Shown here in pieces: positions 53,960-63,315 of a DNA stretch of 64,000 nt (position 1 is the first letter of the stretch; each line of letters starts with the position of its first letter). The stretch is from positions 310,001-374,000 of the forward strand of contig CAWCAT010000037.1 in the NCBI GenBank assembly GCA_963793625.1. Direction: 5' to 3'. This DNA is from G963668605 sp963793625. Its GTDB lineage: Bacteria; Acidobacteriota; Terriglobia; Bryobacterales; Bryobacteraceae. A program made the position numbers and the translations under genes. Under the pieces are notes generated by a model. The model was not told the origin of the DNA. It saw only the letters and a list, made by a program, of their open reading frames with translations, and made no database searches.

Positions 53960-54244
53960 GTGAGTTGCGGAGGGGCTGTCGGTAAGTTGTGGAAATCGTA
54001 ACATTTTAAGCAACAATTGTTTTATGTAAACAATTGAAAACAATGCGATTATAATTCGAAAAAAGTGTTGCTTTGGAGTCCCGGCAATTGTGCTAGACTG
54101 AGTTTCCGCACAAGATCAGAAGCGGCTGAAGCTCTCACAAAAAGCTCTTCTCTGACATCCGATTCCACACGGAATCGTGTATGTAGTTGTATATTTTCCA
54201 CAGCTGTGGAAATCTTGTGGAATTAGTGCGTTTATATAGGCTTC
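53960..54244. other. candidate replication origin (oriC), part upstream of dnaA
   Basis: This gene-free stretch combines an A/T-rich zone (about 54000-54062) with DnaA-box-like sites. The zone holds a perfect inverted repeat, CAATTGTTT/AAACAATTG with a 5-base spacer (54014-54036). TTCCACA occurs at 54163-54169, 54196-54202, and in reverse at 54205-54211 and 54216-54222. Two of these form the perfect 18-bp palindrome TTTCCACAGCTGTGGAAA (54195-54212). Position beside dnaA-dnaN-gyrB is the classic oriC setting. The boxes differ from TTATCCACA at one or two positions. Confidence 0.65.
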
Positions 54245-55586
54245 ATGACGTCAATGACCAATCCTTGGGAACAGATCAAGCTCCACCTTGCCGCCCGTGT
54301 CAGTACTGATACTTTCGACAATTGGGTCTCAAAAACAGAGTGCAGGGAGTCCAGCCCTCACCAACTGGTTGTGCTCGGTTCCGAACCACGCAACCAAGGA
54401 GTTTATGGAGGAAGAGTATGGCGGAAACTGTGCGCTCCGCTATCCGCGATCTGAAGCCTGTCCGTGAATCGGATCGTGTACGAAGTGGCCGCCGGCCCGG
54501 TAGCGCCTCCGACGCGTTTTCGTGATCCCGCGAGCAACCCCGCTGAGGTGACTTTTCGATCCGCCCAGCTCGTTTCTGAATCGCCGTTTTACCTTTAATT
54601 CCTTTGTAGTAGGCTCCTGTAATCAGTTCGCTCATGCGGCCGCGAAAGCCGTGGCGACCAAGCCGTCACGCAGCTACAATCCGCTGTTCATCTATGGCGG
54701 CGTGGGCATGGGTAAGACGCACCTGATGCATGCCGTGGGCCGCGCTCTGCTGGACGATTTTCCGGGCATGCGATCGTCTACACCTCCGGCGAACGATTCA
54801 TGAACGAGATGATCCAGTGCATCAAGCTGGATCGTATGCCGCTGTTTCACCAGCACTACCGCAATGCCGATGCCCTGCTGGTCGACGACATGCAGATCCT
54901 TGGCGGCAAGGAGCGAACGCAGGAAGAGTTTTTCCACACGTTCAACGAGCTCTACGATCACCAGAAGCAGATCGTGATCTCGAGCGATTCGTCGCCGAAG
55001 CAGATCCCCGGTCTAGTGGAACGCCTGCGCTCGCGTTTCGAGTGGGGACTGATGGTAGACGTGCAGCCGCCCGATCTCGAAACCAAGATGGCGATTCTCG
55101 ACAAGAAGGCCGAGGCGGAAGGGATTGCGCCTGCCCGACGATGTTCGTATTTTCATCGCGACCAAAACGAAGTCGAACGTCCGGGAACTGGAAGGCGCGC
55201 TGGTGAAGTTGATCGCCTACTCCTCCGTGACCGGATTCGCCGATCAACCTGGCGATGGCGCAGCAGGTCTTAGGCACCTGGTGCAGGGCACAGGAGCGGA
55301 AGGTCACTATCGATCTCGTAGTCCGCGGCGGTGGCGGAAAAATTTTCGATGCAGCCTGCGCAGTTGAAGCAGAAGACCAACGCCACGGCAGATTGCCTAT
55401 CCCCGGCAGGTGGCCATGTACCTCGTAAAGGAGCTGACGTCGGCTTCTTTGCCGGAGATCGGCAGGGCTTTCGGTGGCAAACACCACACCACCGTACTGC
55501 ATTCGATCCAGAAGATGGAGCAGCTGCGACAGAAGGATCCGGATTTGAACAGGTTGATCCACAGTATAATCGATTCATTCAATTGA
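54245..55586 (+). CDS. dnaA: chromosomal replication initiator DnaA, frameshifted repeatedly as read
   Basis: DnaA binds oriC and opens the duplex. Domain I is seen in NPWEQIKLHLAARVSTDTFD. After several frame breaks (54340-54640) the AAA+ domain follows: NPLFIYGGVGMGKTHLMHAV (Walker A) and then, past a break near 54770, ADALLVDDMQILGGKERTQE (Walker B) and SRFEWGLMVDVQPPDLE (arginine-finger region). Further breaks near 55135 and 55300 precede the DNA-binding domain GRAFGGKHHTTVLHSIQKME, ending at the TGA 55584-55586. All domains are present, so sequence error is more likely than loss of an essential gene. The start may be 54245 or 54254. Confidence 0.88.
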
Positions 55587-55805
55587 CGTTATTGAGTTTT
55601 CCACAGAGAGCCGTTCTGAAGCCTCTGGAAACCTGTGGATGATTGCTGAGGCGCTGGATACATCTCTCCGGCGGACACCGGTTTTTCACAGCCGTCGCGA
55701 GACAGCAAGCGTTTGAGTTTTGTATAATTTAGAGAGAAATCAACATTTCCACAGGTCATATGAATCTTGTTCTTATAAAGGTTTATATAGAATAAGCGCT
55801 ATACG
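55555..55805. other. second cluster of DnaA-box-like sites between dnaA and dnaN
   Basis: The end of dnaA and the 242-base gap to dnaN hold TGATCCACA (55555-55563), TTTTCCACA (55597-55605), reverse TGTGGAT (55634-55640) and TTTCCACA (55746-55753). An A/T-rich zone (about 55720-55800, TTGTTCTTATAAAGGTTTAT) precedes dnaN. With the upstream cluster this gives a bipartite origin layout flanking dnaA. Confidence 0.5.
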
Positions 55806-55828
55806 GAGTATAGACGGAGACCTGCCCG

Positions 55829-56958
55829 ATGGAATTCACCGTTAGCAAGGCGGACCTGGTTCGGGAACTTGAGTCTGTCCCAAGGCGTCGTCGAGAAGAA
55901 GACGACGATACCGATACTTTCGAATGTACTCATTGGAGGCTGGCGAGCGACCGGATCACGCTGACGGCGACCGATCTGGAACTGGGCATCCGTTGTTCTT
56001 GCCCGGCCAAAGTAAAAAAGGGCGGCTCGGGGACTATTCCGGCAAAGAAACTGCTGGATTATGTCCGGCTGCTGCCGGAAGCCGAGGTGCAGATAAAATT
56101 TCTCGAAAACCATTGGGCCAGCCTGTTGTGCGGCCGCTCCCGAACCCGCATCGCCGGCATGTCCCGCGAAAGTTTTCCCGAACTGCCTGCACACGCCGGA
56201 CGTGATGGCCGAGATTCCGCAGCGGTGCTCTGCGTCGATGATCGCCAAGACGATTTTTGCGATCTCGGCCGAGGAGTCGCGCTTCACGCTCAACGGCGCG
56301 CTGCTGGTGCTCAAGACTGAAGGCTCTGTGATGGTGGCGACTGATGGACATCGCCTGGCCATGGTCGAGTGCCCTGCGGAGATTCCCGGACGTCGCGAAG
56401 GGTTACCGTGCATTGTTGCCGCGCAAGGCGATGCAGGAAATTCTGAAACTCGCGTCAGATGCGAGCGGCCGATGCAAAGATAGATTTTTCCGGCGACGAT
56501 AACCATCTGTTCTTCCAGTTGGGCGAACGTCTGCTGATCAGCCGCAAGCTGACCGGCAACTTCCCGGATTTTGACCGCGTCCTGCCGAAAGAGCAGCCCA
56601 ATTCGGTTGACGCTCTCGCGCGACGAGATGCGAGCGGCGATCGAACGTGTCTCCCAGTTCGCCGACGAGCGCTCGCCGTGCGATTCGGCGTGCAGGTCGC
56701 TCCTGGCGAGGTCAAGTACTACTCCTCGCTTTCGGAAACCGGTGAATCTGAAGAGAGCCTGCGGCGTCGAGTACGACGGCGCTTCAGGTGGAAATTGGCT
56801 TCAACGCGCAGTATCTGCTTGGATTTCCTCCGCGCTTTGCCGGAAGCGCGAGGCCGCGTTCCATTTCAAGGACGCCGTCGAGCGCCGGCGAGATGCGGCC
56901 GGCGGGAGATGGCGTCAACTACACCTACCGTTACGTCGTAATGCCCATGCGCATTTGA
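55829..56958 (+). CDS. dnaN: DNA polymerase III beta sliding clamp, frameshifted repeatedly as read
   Basis: DnaN is the ring-shaped processivity clamp. MEFTVSKADLVRELESV opens it. One extra C at 55879-55881 hides QGVVEKKTTIPILSNVL, which is read by the shifted frame until a compensating indel near 55940. Then come DRITLTATDLELGIRCSCPA, GTIPAKKLLDYVRLLPEAEV, LVLKTEGSVMVATDGHRLA and LGERLLISRKLTGNFPDFDR. Later frames give YVVMPMRI before the TGA at 56956-56958, the typical clamp ending. The reconstructed length of about 375 residues matches the family. The pattern of paired indels points to sequence error. Confidence 0.87.
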
Positions 56959-57029
56959 TGCGCCAGAGCGCAGAGTCAGATTGTATCAACCAGATTCTGC
57001 TAGATAAGTATTTCAGAAACTTGTAATCT

Positions 57030-59460
57030 ATGGCAACAAAAGATGTAACCGCCAATGCTGAACGGGCAGTGTACGATTCCAGTAGTATCAAGGTTCTGGA
57101 GGGCCTTGAAGCCGTGCGCTTGCGCCCGGCTATGTATATCGGCTCGACCGGGGAAATCGGTCTCCACCACCTGGTGTACGAGGTGGTGGACAACTCCGTT
57201 GACGAAGCCCTGGCTGGCTATGCCACCGAGATCAGTGTCACGATCCACGATGACAACTCCGTAACCGTGATCGATAACGGGCGCGGCATTCCGGTGGACA
57301 TGCACGAGGAAGGTATCTCGGCGGCCGAAGTCGTGATGACCAAGCTCCACGCGGGCGGCAAGTTCGACTCCAAGAGCTACAAGGTATCGGGCGGACTGCA
57401 CGGCGTCGGCGTAAGCTGCGTGAACGCGCTGTCGGAACTGCTAAATCTGGAGATCTGGCGCGACGGTTATACCTGGGAACAGGAATATCGCGCTGGCAGT
57501 CCCCCAAGCCCGCTTCATACGAGCCGGCAAAGTGCGGGCAAAAAGACCGGAACCAAGATCACATTCAAGCCGGATACCACCATCATGACAGTGGCCGAGT
57601 TCAATTTTGATACTCTGGCCCAGCGCCTGCGCCAGATGGCGTATCCTGAACAAGGGTCTGAAGATCACGCTGACTGATGAGCGCGTCGATCCGGTGAAAT
57701 CCAGCGAGTTTTTCTACAGCGGTGGTATTTCTGAGTTCATCAAGCTGCTCAACAAGGGCAAGTCAGTCCTGCACGAAAAGCCGATCTACTTCGAAGGTGA
57801 GAAGGAGCTGCCAAACGACGGCGGTACTCTCTCGATGGAGGTCGCGCTGCAGTACAACGACTCCTACAGCGATAATATTTTCTGCTTTGCCAACAATATC
57901 AATACGGATCAGGGTGGTTCGCACCTTTCCGGATTCCGTAGCGCGCTCACGCGTACCATCAACGCCTATGGTCAGCAGGGCGGGTTATTCAAGGACGTCA
58001 AGGAAAACCTGACGGGCGATGACGTTCGTGAAGGTCTCACTGCTGTGATCAGCGTGAAGCTGCCGCAACCGCAGTTCGAAGGGCAGACCAAAGCAAAACT
58101 CAATAGCGACATCGCAGGCCACGTCGTCCAATTGGTAAACGAGAAGCTGGGCGAGTACTTCGACAAAAACCCCGCGGTGATGAAAAAGATCGTGGGTAAG
58201 GCGATCGACGCCTCCCGCGCTCGTGAAGCTGCCCGCAAAGCACGCGATCTAACTCGCCGCAAAGGCGCGCTCGATTCCGGTGGACTACCCGGAAAGTTAT
58301 CCGATTGTCAGGAGAAGGACCCCGAAAAGTGCGAAATCTTCCTGGTAGAGGGTGAATCGGCAGGCGGCACCGCGAAAAGCGGACGCGATCGAAAATATCA
58401 GGCCATTCTTCCACTCAAGGGCAAAATCCTGAACGTGGAGAAGGCGCGCTACGACAAAATGCTCGGGCACGAGGAAATCCGTTGCCTGATTACTGCTCTG
58501 GGTACGGGTATTGGCAAGGATGATTTCGATCCTGCCAAGCTGCGTTACCACAAGATCATCATCATGACCGATGCGGATGTGGACGGTTCGCACATCCGTA
58601 CGCTGCTGCTGACGTTCTTCTTCCGCCACATGCAGGAGCTGATCAAACGCAACCACGTGTACGTCGCCCAGCCCCCGCTCTACCGCATCAAAAAAGGCCG
58701 CAGCGAGAAGTACATCAAGGACGACAAGGAATTCACTCGCGAGATTCTGCGCCGTGCGACCGAGAATTCTACGGTGGAGTTCGACGACAAAAAGCTGGAA
58801 GGCGCGGAACTGCGCAATTTCCTGTTGCAACTCGACGAACTGCAGGTCATCTTCCGCAAGGCAGAGCGTAAATTGCGCAATGCCGCAGTCGTGGATGTGA
58901 TCGCCAATCCCGAGCTAAACATCGATACGCGGGCTCACTTCGCTGAGAAGACCAATCTGGAGCCGCTGGTAGATGCCTTACGCGCCATGAAGCTGAATGC
59001 GGAAATCAGGACCGACGAAGAACACTCCGCCTTCATGGTGGGCTACCACGACGCCACCAATGCCGAGCGCTACATCAATATCGAGCTGGCCTCTCAGTCT
59101 GAGTACCGCCGCCTGCGTCTGCTTGTAAAGCAGATTGCCCCTAACAACAAGCCGCCGTTCACCGTTACGCGCGGCGATCACAAGGTTGTCCAGAACAACT
59201 GGCGCGAGCTGTTCGCCTACATCCGCGGCGAGGGCATGCGTGACTGCAACGTCCAGCGCTACAAAGGGTTGGGCGAAATGAACGCAGACCAGCTCTGGGA
59301 AACCACCATGAACGCCGAAACGCGGACAATGCTCAAGGTGGAGTTGCACGATCTGGTGGAAAGCGACAAGATGTTCTCCACGCTCATGGGAGAAGACGTC
59401 GAAAGCCGTCGCAAATTCATCGAAGACAACGCTCTGGACGTTCGCAACCTGGACGTTTAA
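57030..59460 (+). CDS. gyrB: DNA gyrase subunit B, one frameshift as read
   Basis: GyrB supplies the ATPase and TOPRIM parts of gyrase. The GHKL domain has VVDNSVDEALAGYATE, TVIDNGRGIPVDMHEEG, KLHAGGKFDSKSYKVSGGLH and GVGVSCVNALSE. One extra C at 57645-57646 breaks the frame between RLRQMAY and LNKGLKITLTDERVDP. The second part carries FLVEGESAGGTAKSGRDRKY and MTDADVDGSHIRTLL (TOPRIM metal site) and ends with QRYKGLGEMNADQLWETTM. The corrected length is about 809 residues. It is the third gene of the origin cluster and is followed by a strong terminator. Confidence 0.93.
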
Positions 59461-59481
59461 ATCGCTAAATCGTACTACCAA

Positions 59482-59514
59482 ACGCCGCGGAGCTGCCCTG
59501 CTCCGCGGCGTTTT
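59482..59514 (+). terminator. rho-independent terminator after gyrB
   Basis: A 12-bp perfect GC-rich stem (ACGCCGCGGAGC / GCTCCGCGGCGT) with a 6-base loop TGCCCT is followed by TTTT. It lies 22 bases after the gyrB stop. The T-run is on the plus strand only, so it acts for gyrB and not for the convergent gene. Confidence 0.9.
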
Positions 59515-59545
59515 CGCGTTAACTTGAGCGCGCGCTGCTGCGGGT

Positions 59546-60022
59546 TCACCTACTTCGGGCAACACACGCCAGAAATGCATCGCGGTCATCAGGCGTAACG
59601 ACGTACTTCGCAGTATCCGTTTCCAACAACACCGCGCGGTTCATATCCGTGGCGTACCAGTTCTCGTCCCCGAGAGCGAAGGAGTAAAATTTGCCGAAGT
59701 AGCCGAACACGCCGCCGACGCCGAGCAGCCGCACGGTGGTCCACAATTCGCGCGTGGCCATGGGACGTGCGGATTTCACGTCCGACAACGGTATTCGCAC
59801 CGGTCCGATGCAACGCTTGACCACTAACTCGTTTCCCTCAATCCGGTAACCGAGCGGCGCGAAGATCCAGGACAAGCCAAGTCCCAGCACGGGAACGATC
59901 AGCTTCAATGCGAATATCCAGCCCCACTCGTGAGGCGGAAGCAGAATAATGACGATCAGGACGACGCATACCAGCGTCGTCGTGACCTTAACCAGGCGGT
60001 CCCACGGTGCTGCGAAATCCAT
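59546..60022 (-). CDS. membrane protein with bacterial PH-like domain
   Basis: From the ATG at 60022 (MDFAAPWDRLVKVTT) this is a protein of about 158 residues. Two hydrophobic helices (LVCVVLIVIILLP and IFALKLIVPVLGLGLSWIF) are followed by a PH-like beta domain: GYRIEGNELVVKRCIGPVRI, DVKSARPM, and a last part KYVVTPDDRDAFLACV. This layout is that of PH-domain proteins of the bPH type found in bacterial membranes, function unknown. It begins four bases after the alr stop, suggesting one operon. A longer start at 60073 would overlap alr. Confidence 0.72.
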   Translation of the reverse strand: MDFAAPWDRLVKVTTTLVCVVLIVIILLPPHEWGWIFALKLIVPVLGLGLSWIFAPLGYRIEGNELVVKRCIGPVRIPLSDVKSARPMATRELWTTVRLLGVGGVFGYFGKFYSFALGDENWYATDMNRAVLLETDTAKYVVTPDDRDAFLACVARSR

Positions 60023-60026
60023 AACC

Positions 60027-61157
60027 TCAAATGTACACCCGACGCACACGCGCGCTGATACCGCACAGCACACTGTAGGAGATGGTTCCGGCGATTCTGG
60101 CGATCTGTTGCGCGTCGAGCATCGATTCGCCCTCAGTGCCCATTAGCGTGACCGCATCGCCCGCTTCGAGCGGCGGACACTCCGTCACGTCGATGGTTGT
60201 CACATCCATCGACACCGCACCCAGAATCGGCGCGAACTGTCCTTTCGCAATCACCATCCCGCGGTTAGAAAGCCTGTGCGGTATGCCGTCCGCGTAGCCT
60301 GCCGACAGTACCGCGATGCGCATCGGCCGCGGCGCGCGAAAGATTGCACCATAGCCGATGGGCGCTCCTTTGGGCACCTCTTTCACCAGCAGTACCGAAG
60401 CTTTCCAGGACAAGGCCGGTTGGACGCGCAGCAGGTTTTGCGGAGCTTCGCCACGCGCAGGCGACACATACCCATAGATCGCATGACCCGGCCGCACCAG
60501 ATTGCCCCATGCGCTCTGACGTCCATATGCAATCGCGATCGTGCTTGAGAGGTGAACGTACTTCGGCTGTATGCCGGCTTGTCGCAGACATCCTGCCACG
60601 GCCTGGAAATAGTCGGTCTGCTCGTCAGTCTGAGCGCTCGTATAATCGGACGCTGAGGCGAAGTGCGTCATCAGTCCTTCGATGCGTGCGTGGCGGGTGG
60701 CATGGATTGCTTGCGCGATTTCGGCCGCAGCCGCGCGTGTGCCAAGGCGTCCGAATCCGCTATCGATCTTGAGGTGGTAGGTCAGAGGGAGGCCAGCCTT
60801 TTGCGCCATCCGATCCCATTCGTGTAACCCATCAAGCGAGTGCAGCGCCGGCGTCAGATCGTAGTCAATCAGGGCGGCGCGGTCACCCGGAATGAAGTCC
60901 GACATGACCAGGATGCGTGCTGTGATCCCGGCTTCCCGCAGCGTTGCGCCTTCTTCAACGCTGGCGACTCCCAGCCGTCCGGCGCCTTCTTTCATCAGAA
61001 CGCGGGCGACTTCTACTGCGCCGTGCCGGTAGGCATCAGCCTTGATTACGGGCATCACTTCGACGGCGGGTCCGACAGCTTCGCACACCGCTTGGTAGTT
61101 TGCTGCGATCTGCCGGCGCGATACTTCCACCCAGCATCGAAGAGCAAAAGAACTCAT
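60027..61157 (-). CDS. alr: alanine racemase
   Basis: This 376-residue PLP enzyme interconverts L- and D-alanine for peptidoglycan. The PLP Lys is in VMPVIKADAYRHGAVEVA, the Arg/His stretch is in KIDSGFGRLGTR and GLMTHFASAS, PLP-phosphate contacts are in VRPGHAIYGY, and the second catalytic Tyr is in PIGYGAIFRAP. MDVTTIDVTECP and the C-terminal beta domain complete the fold. It begins eight bases after the glycosyltransferase gene stop and shares its direction. Confidence 0.94.
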   Translation of the reverse strand: MSSFALRCWVEVSRRQIAANYQAVCEAVGPAVEVMPVIKADAYRHGAVEVARVLMKEGAGRLGVASVEEGATLREAGITARILVMSDFIPGDRAALIDYDLTPALHSLDGLHEWDRMAQKAGLPLTYHLKIDSGFGRLGTRAAAAEIAQAIHATRHARIEGLMTHFASASDYTSAQTDEQTDYFQAVAGCLRQAGIQPKYVHLSSTIAIAYGRQSAWGNLVRPGHAIYGYVSPARGEAPQNLLRVQPALSWKASVLLVKEVPKGAPIGYGAIFRAPRPMRIAVLSAGYADGIPHRLSNRGMVIAKGQFAPILGAVSMDVTTIDVTECPPLEAGDAVTLMGTEGESMLDAQQIARIAGTISYSVLCGISARVRRVYI

Positions 61158-61164
61158 GCTTCCA

Positions 61165-62247
61165 TTATTGCTTCAGCAGGCTCGCGAACAAATTTTCGTA
61201 AGCGTCCGTGACGGCTTCCCAACTGTAGCGTTCGCGCACGCGCTGCAGCGCCTTCGCGCGCCAGGACTCCGCGTCAACGGCGTTCATCGCCGCCACTGTT
61301 TCAAGCTTTTGGGTGAGGTCGTCCTCGAACGCAATCGCCGCGCCGCCCGCCACTTCGCTGTTTTCCGGAGTGTCGAGATACAGCACCAGCGCGCCGCGGC
61401 CCATCGCCTCGATCAGCGCAGGATGCGTTCCGCCCACCTCGGTCGCATGGATATAAGCGAAGCAGTGCGATTCCAGTTCCTTGTAGCCCTGCCCATAAAT
61501 GGCGCCGGGAATGATCACACGCGGATCTTTGGTATCGCGAACTTTACAGATATATTCACTGGCGTAGGGTGCATCGCCCACCAGCACGAGCTTCATGTCG
61601 ATATCGGTTTTCTCGAAAGCTTCGCGCACCAGCAACGCATTGTTCTCCGGTTCCATGCGGCTGACGTAGAGAAAGTATTTCCCCGGCTCCAGACCAAGTG
61701 TTTGAAGGGCCTCTGTTGTCGGCACCTTGCCCAGTTCCGCGCCATACGAGATGAAAACCGATTGCTTGCCGTAGCGCTCCAGGTAATACTCCTTGATCTG
61801 CTGCGCATCCGTAATAACAATCGTGGGACAAAATGTTGTGAGCCATTCCGAGAGCAGATACCAGCTCTTGGCCAGCTTGTTCCACTTTTTCCGGTTGCGC
61901 TCCAGGCCATCGACGTTCAGCGCCACCGGGATCCCGATGAGTCGCGGCGCAGGCGTGAAAATCGCATTCGCTCCATTGCAAAACAGCGCTACGTCCATAC
62001 GATGAAACAGCAGATGGATCGTGGAAACAAGAGTGTGCGCTATGGTATCGAGGTATTTGTGCCGGATGGTTGGCAGGTGCGCCAGCGAAACGCCGAGGTA
62101 TGAGTCTCCGCCATCACCGTCCTGCCGGCAATACACGCGCACTTCATGCCCGCGCGCTGCAAGTCTTTGCGAGAGTTCCTCAGCGAAGGTTTCGAAACCC
62201 CCGTATCTGGCAGGGATACCTCGCGTGCCGAGTAATGCGATGCGCAT
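61165..62247 (-). CDS. GT4-type glycosyltransferase (DUF1972 / rhamnosyltransferase-like)
   Basis: From ATG 62247 this protein of about 360 residues begins MRIALLGTRGIPARYGGFET, the DUF1972 N-terminal signature of GT-B enzymes that add rhamnose or similar sugars to exported polysaccharide. The Rossmann C-domain has FLYVSRMEPENNALLVREAF and the nucleotide-sugar motif EVGGTHPALIEAMGRGALVL. Its ATG overlaps the TGA of the upstream GT2 gene by one base (TGATG). The frame open to 62460 overlaps that gene and is not used. It is probably membrane-associated and part of a cell-surface polysaccharide cluster extending past the window. Confidence 0.86.
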   Translation of the reverse strand: MRIALLGTRGIPARYGGFETFAEELSQRLAARGHEVRVYCRQDGDGGDSYLGVSLAHLPTIRHKYLDTIAHTLVSTIHLLFHRMDVALFCNGANAIFTPAPRLIGIPVALNVDGLERNRKKWNKLAKSWYLLSEWLTTFCPTIVITDAQQIKEYYLERYGKQSVFISYGAELGKVPTTEALQTLGLEPGKYFLYVSRMEPENNALLVREAFEKTDIDMKLVLVGDAPYASEYICKVRDTKDPRVIIPGAIYGQGYKELESHCFAYIHATEVGGTHPALIEAMGRGALVLYLDTPENSEVAGGAAIAFEDDLTQKLETVAAMNAVDAESWRAKALQRVRERYSWEAVTDAYENLFASLLKQ

Positions 62248-63299
62248 CAGCCTTGCGGAGCCGTCTTGGTCTGCGCCAATACTCGCCCAGAAACTTTGGG
62301 GGCTGGTCGGCTGACGGGTTTGTAGCTGAACCAACTTGCCATGTACTCGTCCGAAACGCGGCGGCGCTTCATTATTACGTGACGCTTCTCGACGAAACGT
62401 TTCCAGTTTCGAGCCAAATACCAGAAGGCCCTGAGCGAAGAGTGTTCGCGCAGTACGCAACAGAAGAACACGATAAGGTCACGGCCTGTAATGGAGAACC
62501 AGTTGCGCCAGTACAGATCACCCGTCATATTCTTGATCCGCATCAGGAAGCGGTTCTTGACGGAGTGCATGTTAATCTCGGCCGGCAGCGCACGGCGATT
62601 GCCGGGTAGAACACTGCGCACGTGGTAGCCGCGCGCCTGCGGCGTGTAGAGACATTTCCAGCCGAGCAGTTGCGAGCGCCACGCGACATCGGCGTCTTCG
62701 CGATACACGAAAAAGTCCGCGTCGAAGAACTCACCGCTCATCGAAACGTCATCGATCATTTCACGACGATACAATGCAGCCGCGGCGGTCGCGCCAAAAA
62801 CAAATTCGGGTTTTTTGTAGTGGCCGTTGTCGATTTCCTGGCTGCCACGATCCAGGTGCCGCATCATCGGGTTAAAGTAGATGCCGGTCGAATCCACCAG
62901 CGGTTTATGAGGCAGTTCGAACGTCGAGGTCATGGTAAGCAGCTTGCCGCAGACCGTGCCGATTTTGGCATCGATATTCGCTGCGTCCACGAGTGACTGC
63001 ATGAAGTTCGGCATCAACAGCACATCAGGATTGAGCGTAAGAACCCATTCCCCGCCCGAAAGATGAATCGCTTGATTCTGAGCCGCCGCGAAGCCGATGT
63101 TCTTGTCGTTGTACACGATGCGGCAACGATCTTCGAACTGTTCCAGGATATCCGTGGTGCCGTCTGTCGATGCATTATCGACAACGACGATCTCTTTATG
63201 CGGATATTTTTGTGCCAGGACGGATTCAAGACACTTCTTGATGAACCTGCCACTGTTGTAGGTAACGACCGTGACCGATACCGTATAGTTCCTGGTCAT
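62247..63299 (-). CDS. GT2-family glycosyltransferase
   Basis: This 350-residue GT-A enzyme opens with TVSVTVVTYNSGRFIKKCLE, then EIVVVDNASTDGTTDILEQF with the nucleotide-binding Asp, and LTLNPDVLLMPNFMQSLVD with the DxD-like metal motif (NPD). FFVYREDADVAWRSQLLGW holds the acceptor-side ED. C-terminal basic helices (WYLARNWKRFVEKRHVIMKR) may bind the membrane. It resembles rhamnosyl/galactofuranosyl transferases. It lies between two other transferase genes on the same strand, so it belongs to a polysaccharide operon. Confidence 0.88.
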   Translation of the reverse strand: MTRNYTVSVTVVTYNSGRFIKKCLESVLAQKYPHKEIVVVDNASTDGTTDILEQFEDRCRIVYNDKNIGFAAAQNQAIHLSGGEWVLTLNPDVLLMPNFMQSLVDAANIDAKIGTVCGKLLTMTSTFELPHKPLVDSTGIYFNPMMRHLDRGSQEIDNGHYKKPEFVFGATAAAALYRREMIDDVSMSGEFFDADFFVYREDADVAWRSQLLGWKCLYTPQARGYHVRSVLPGNRRALPAEINMHSVKNRFLMRIKNMTGDLYWRNWFSITGRDLIVFFCCVLREHSSLRAFWYLARNWKRFVEKRHVIMKRRRVSDEYMASWFSYKPVSRPAPKVSGRVLAQTKTAPQG

Positions 63300-63315
63300 G
63301 CTTGTTGAGCTGAGC

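Noticed and set aside
61156..62103. 315-codon plus-strand frame over the GT4 gene
   Set aside because: Antisense to a glycosyltransferase with both nucleotide-sugar motifs; long antisense frames are common at this GC content.
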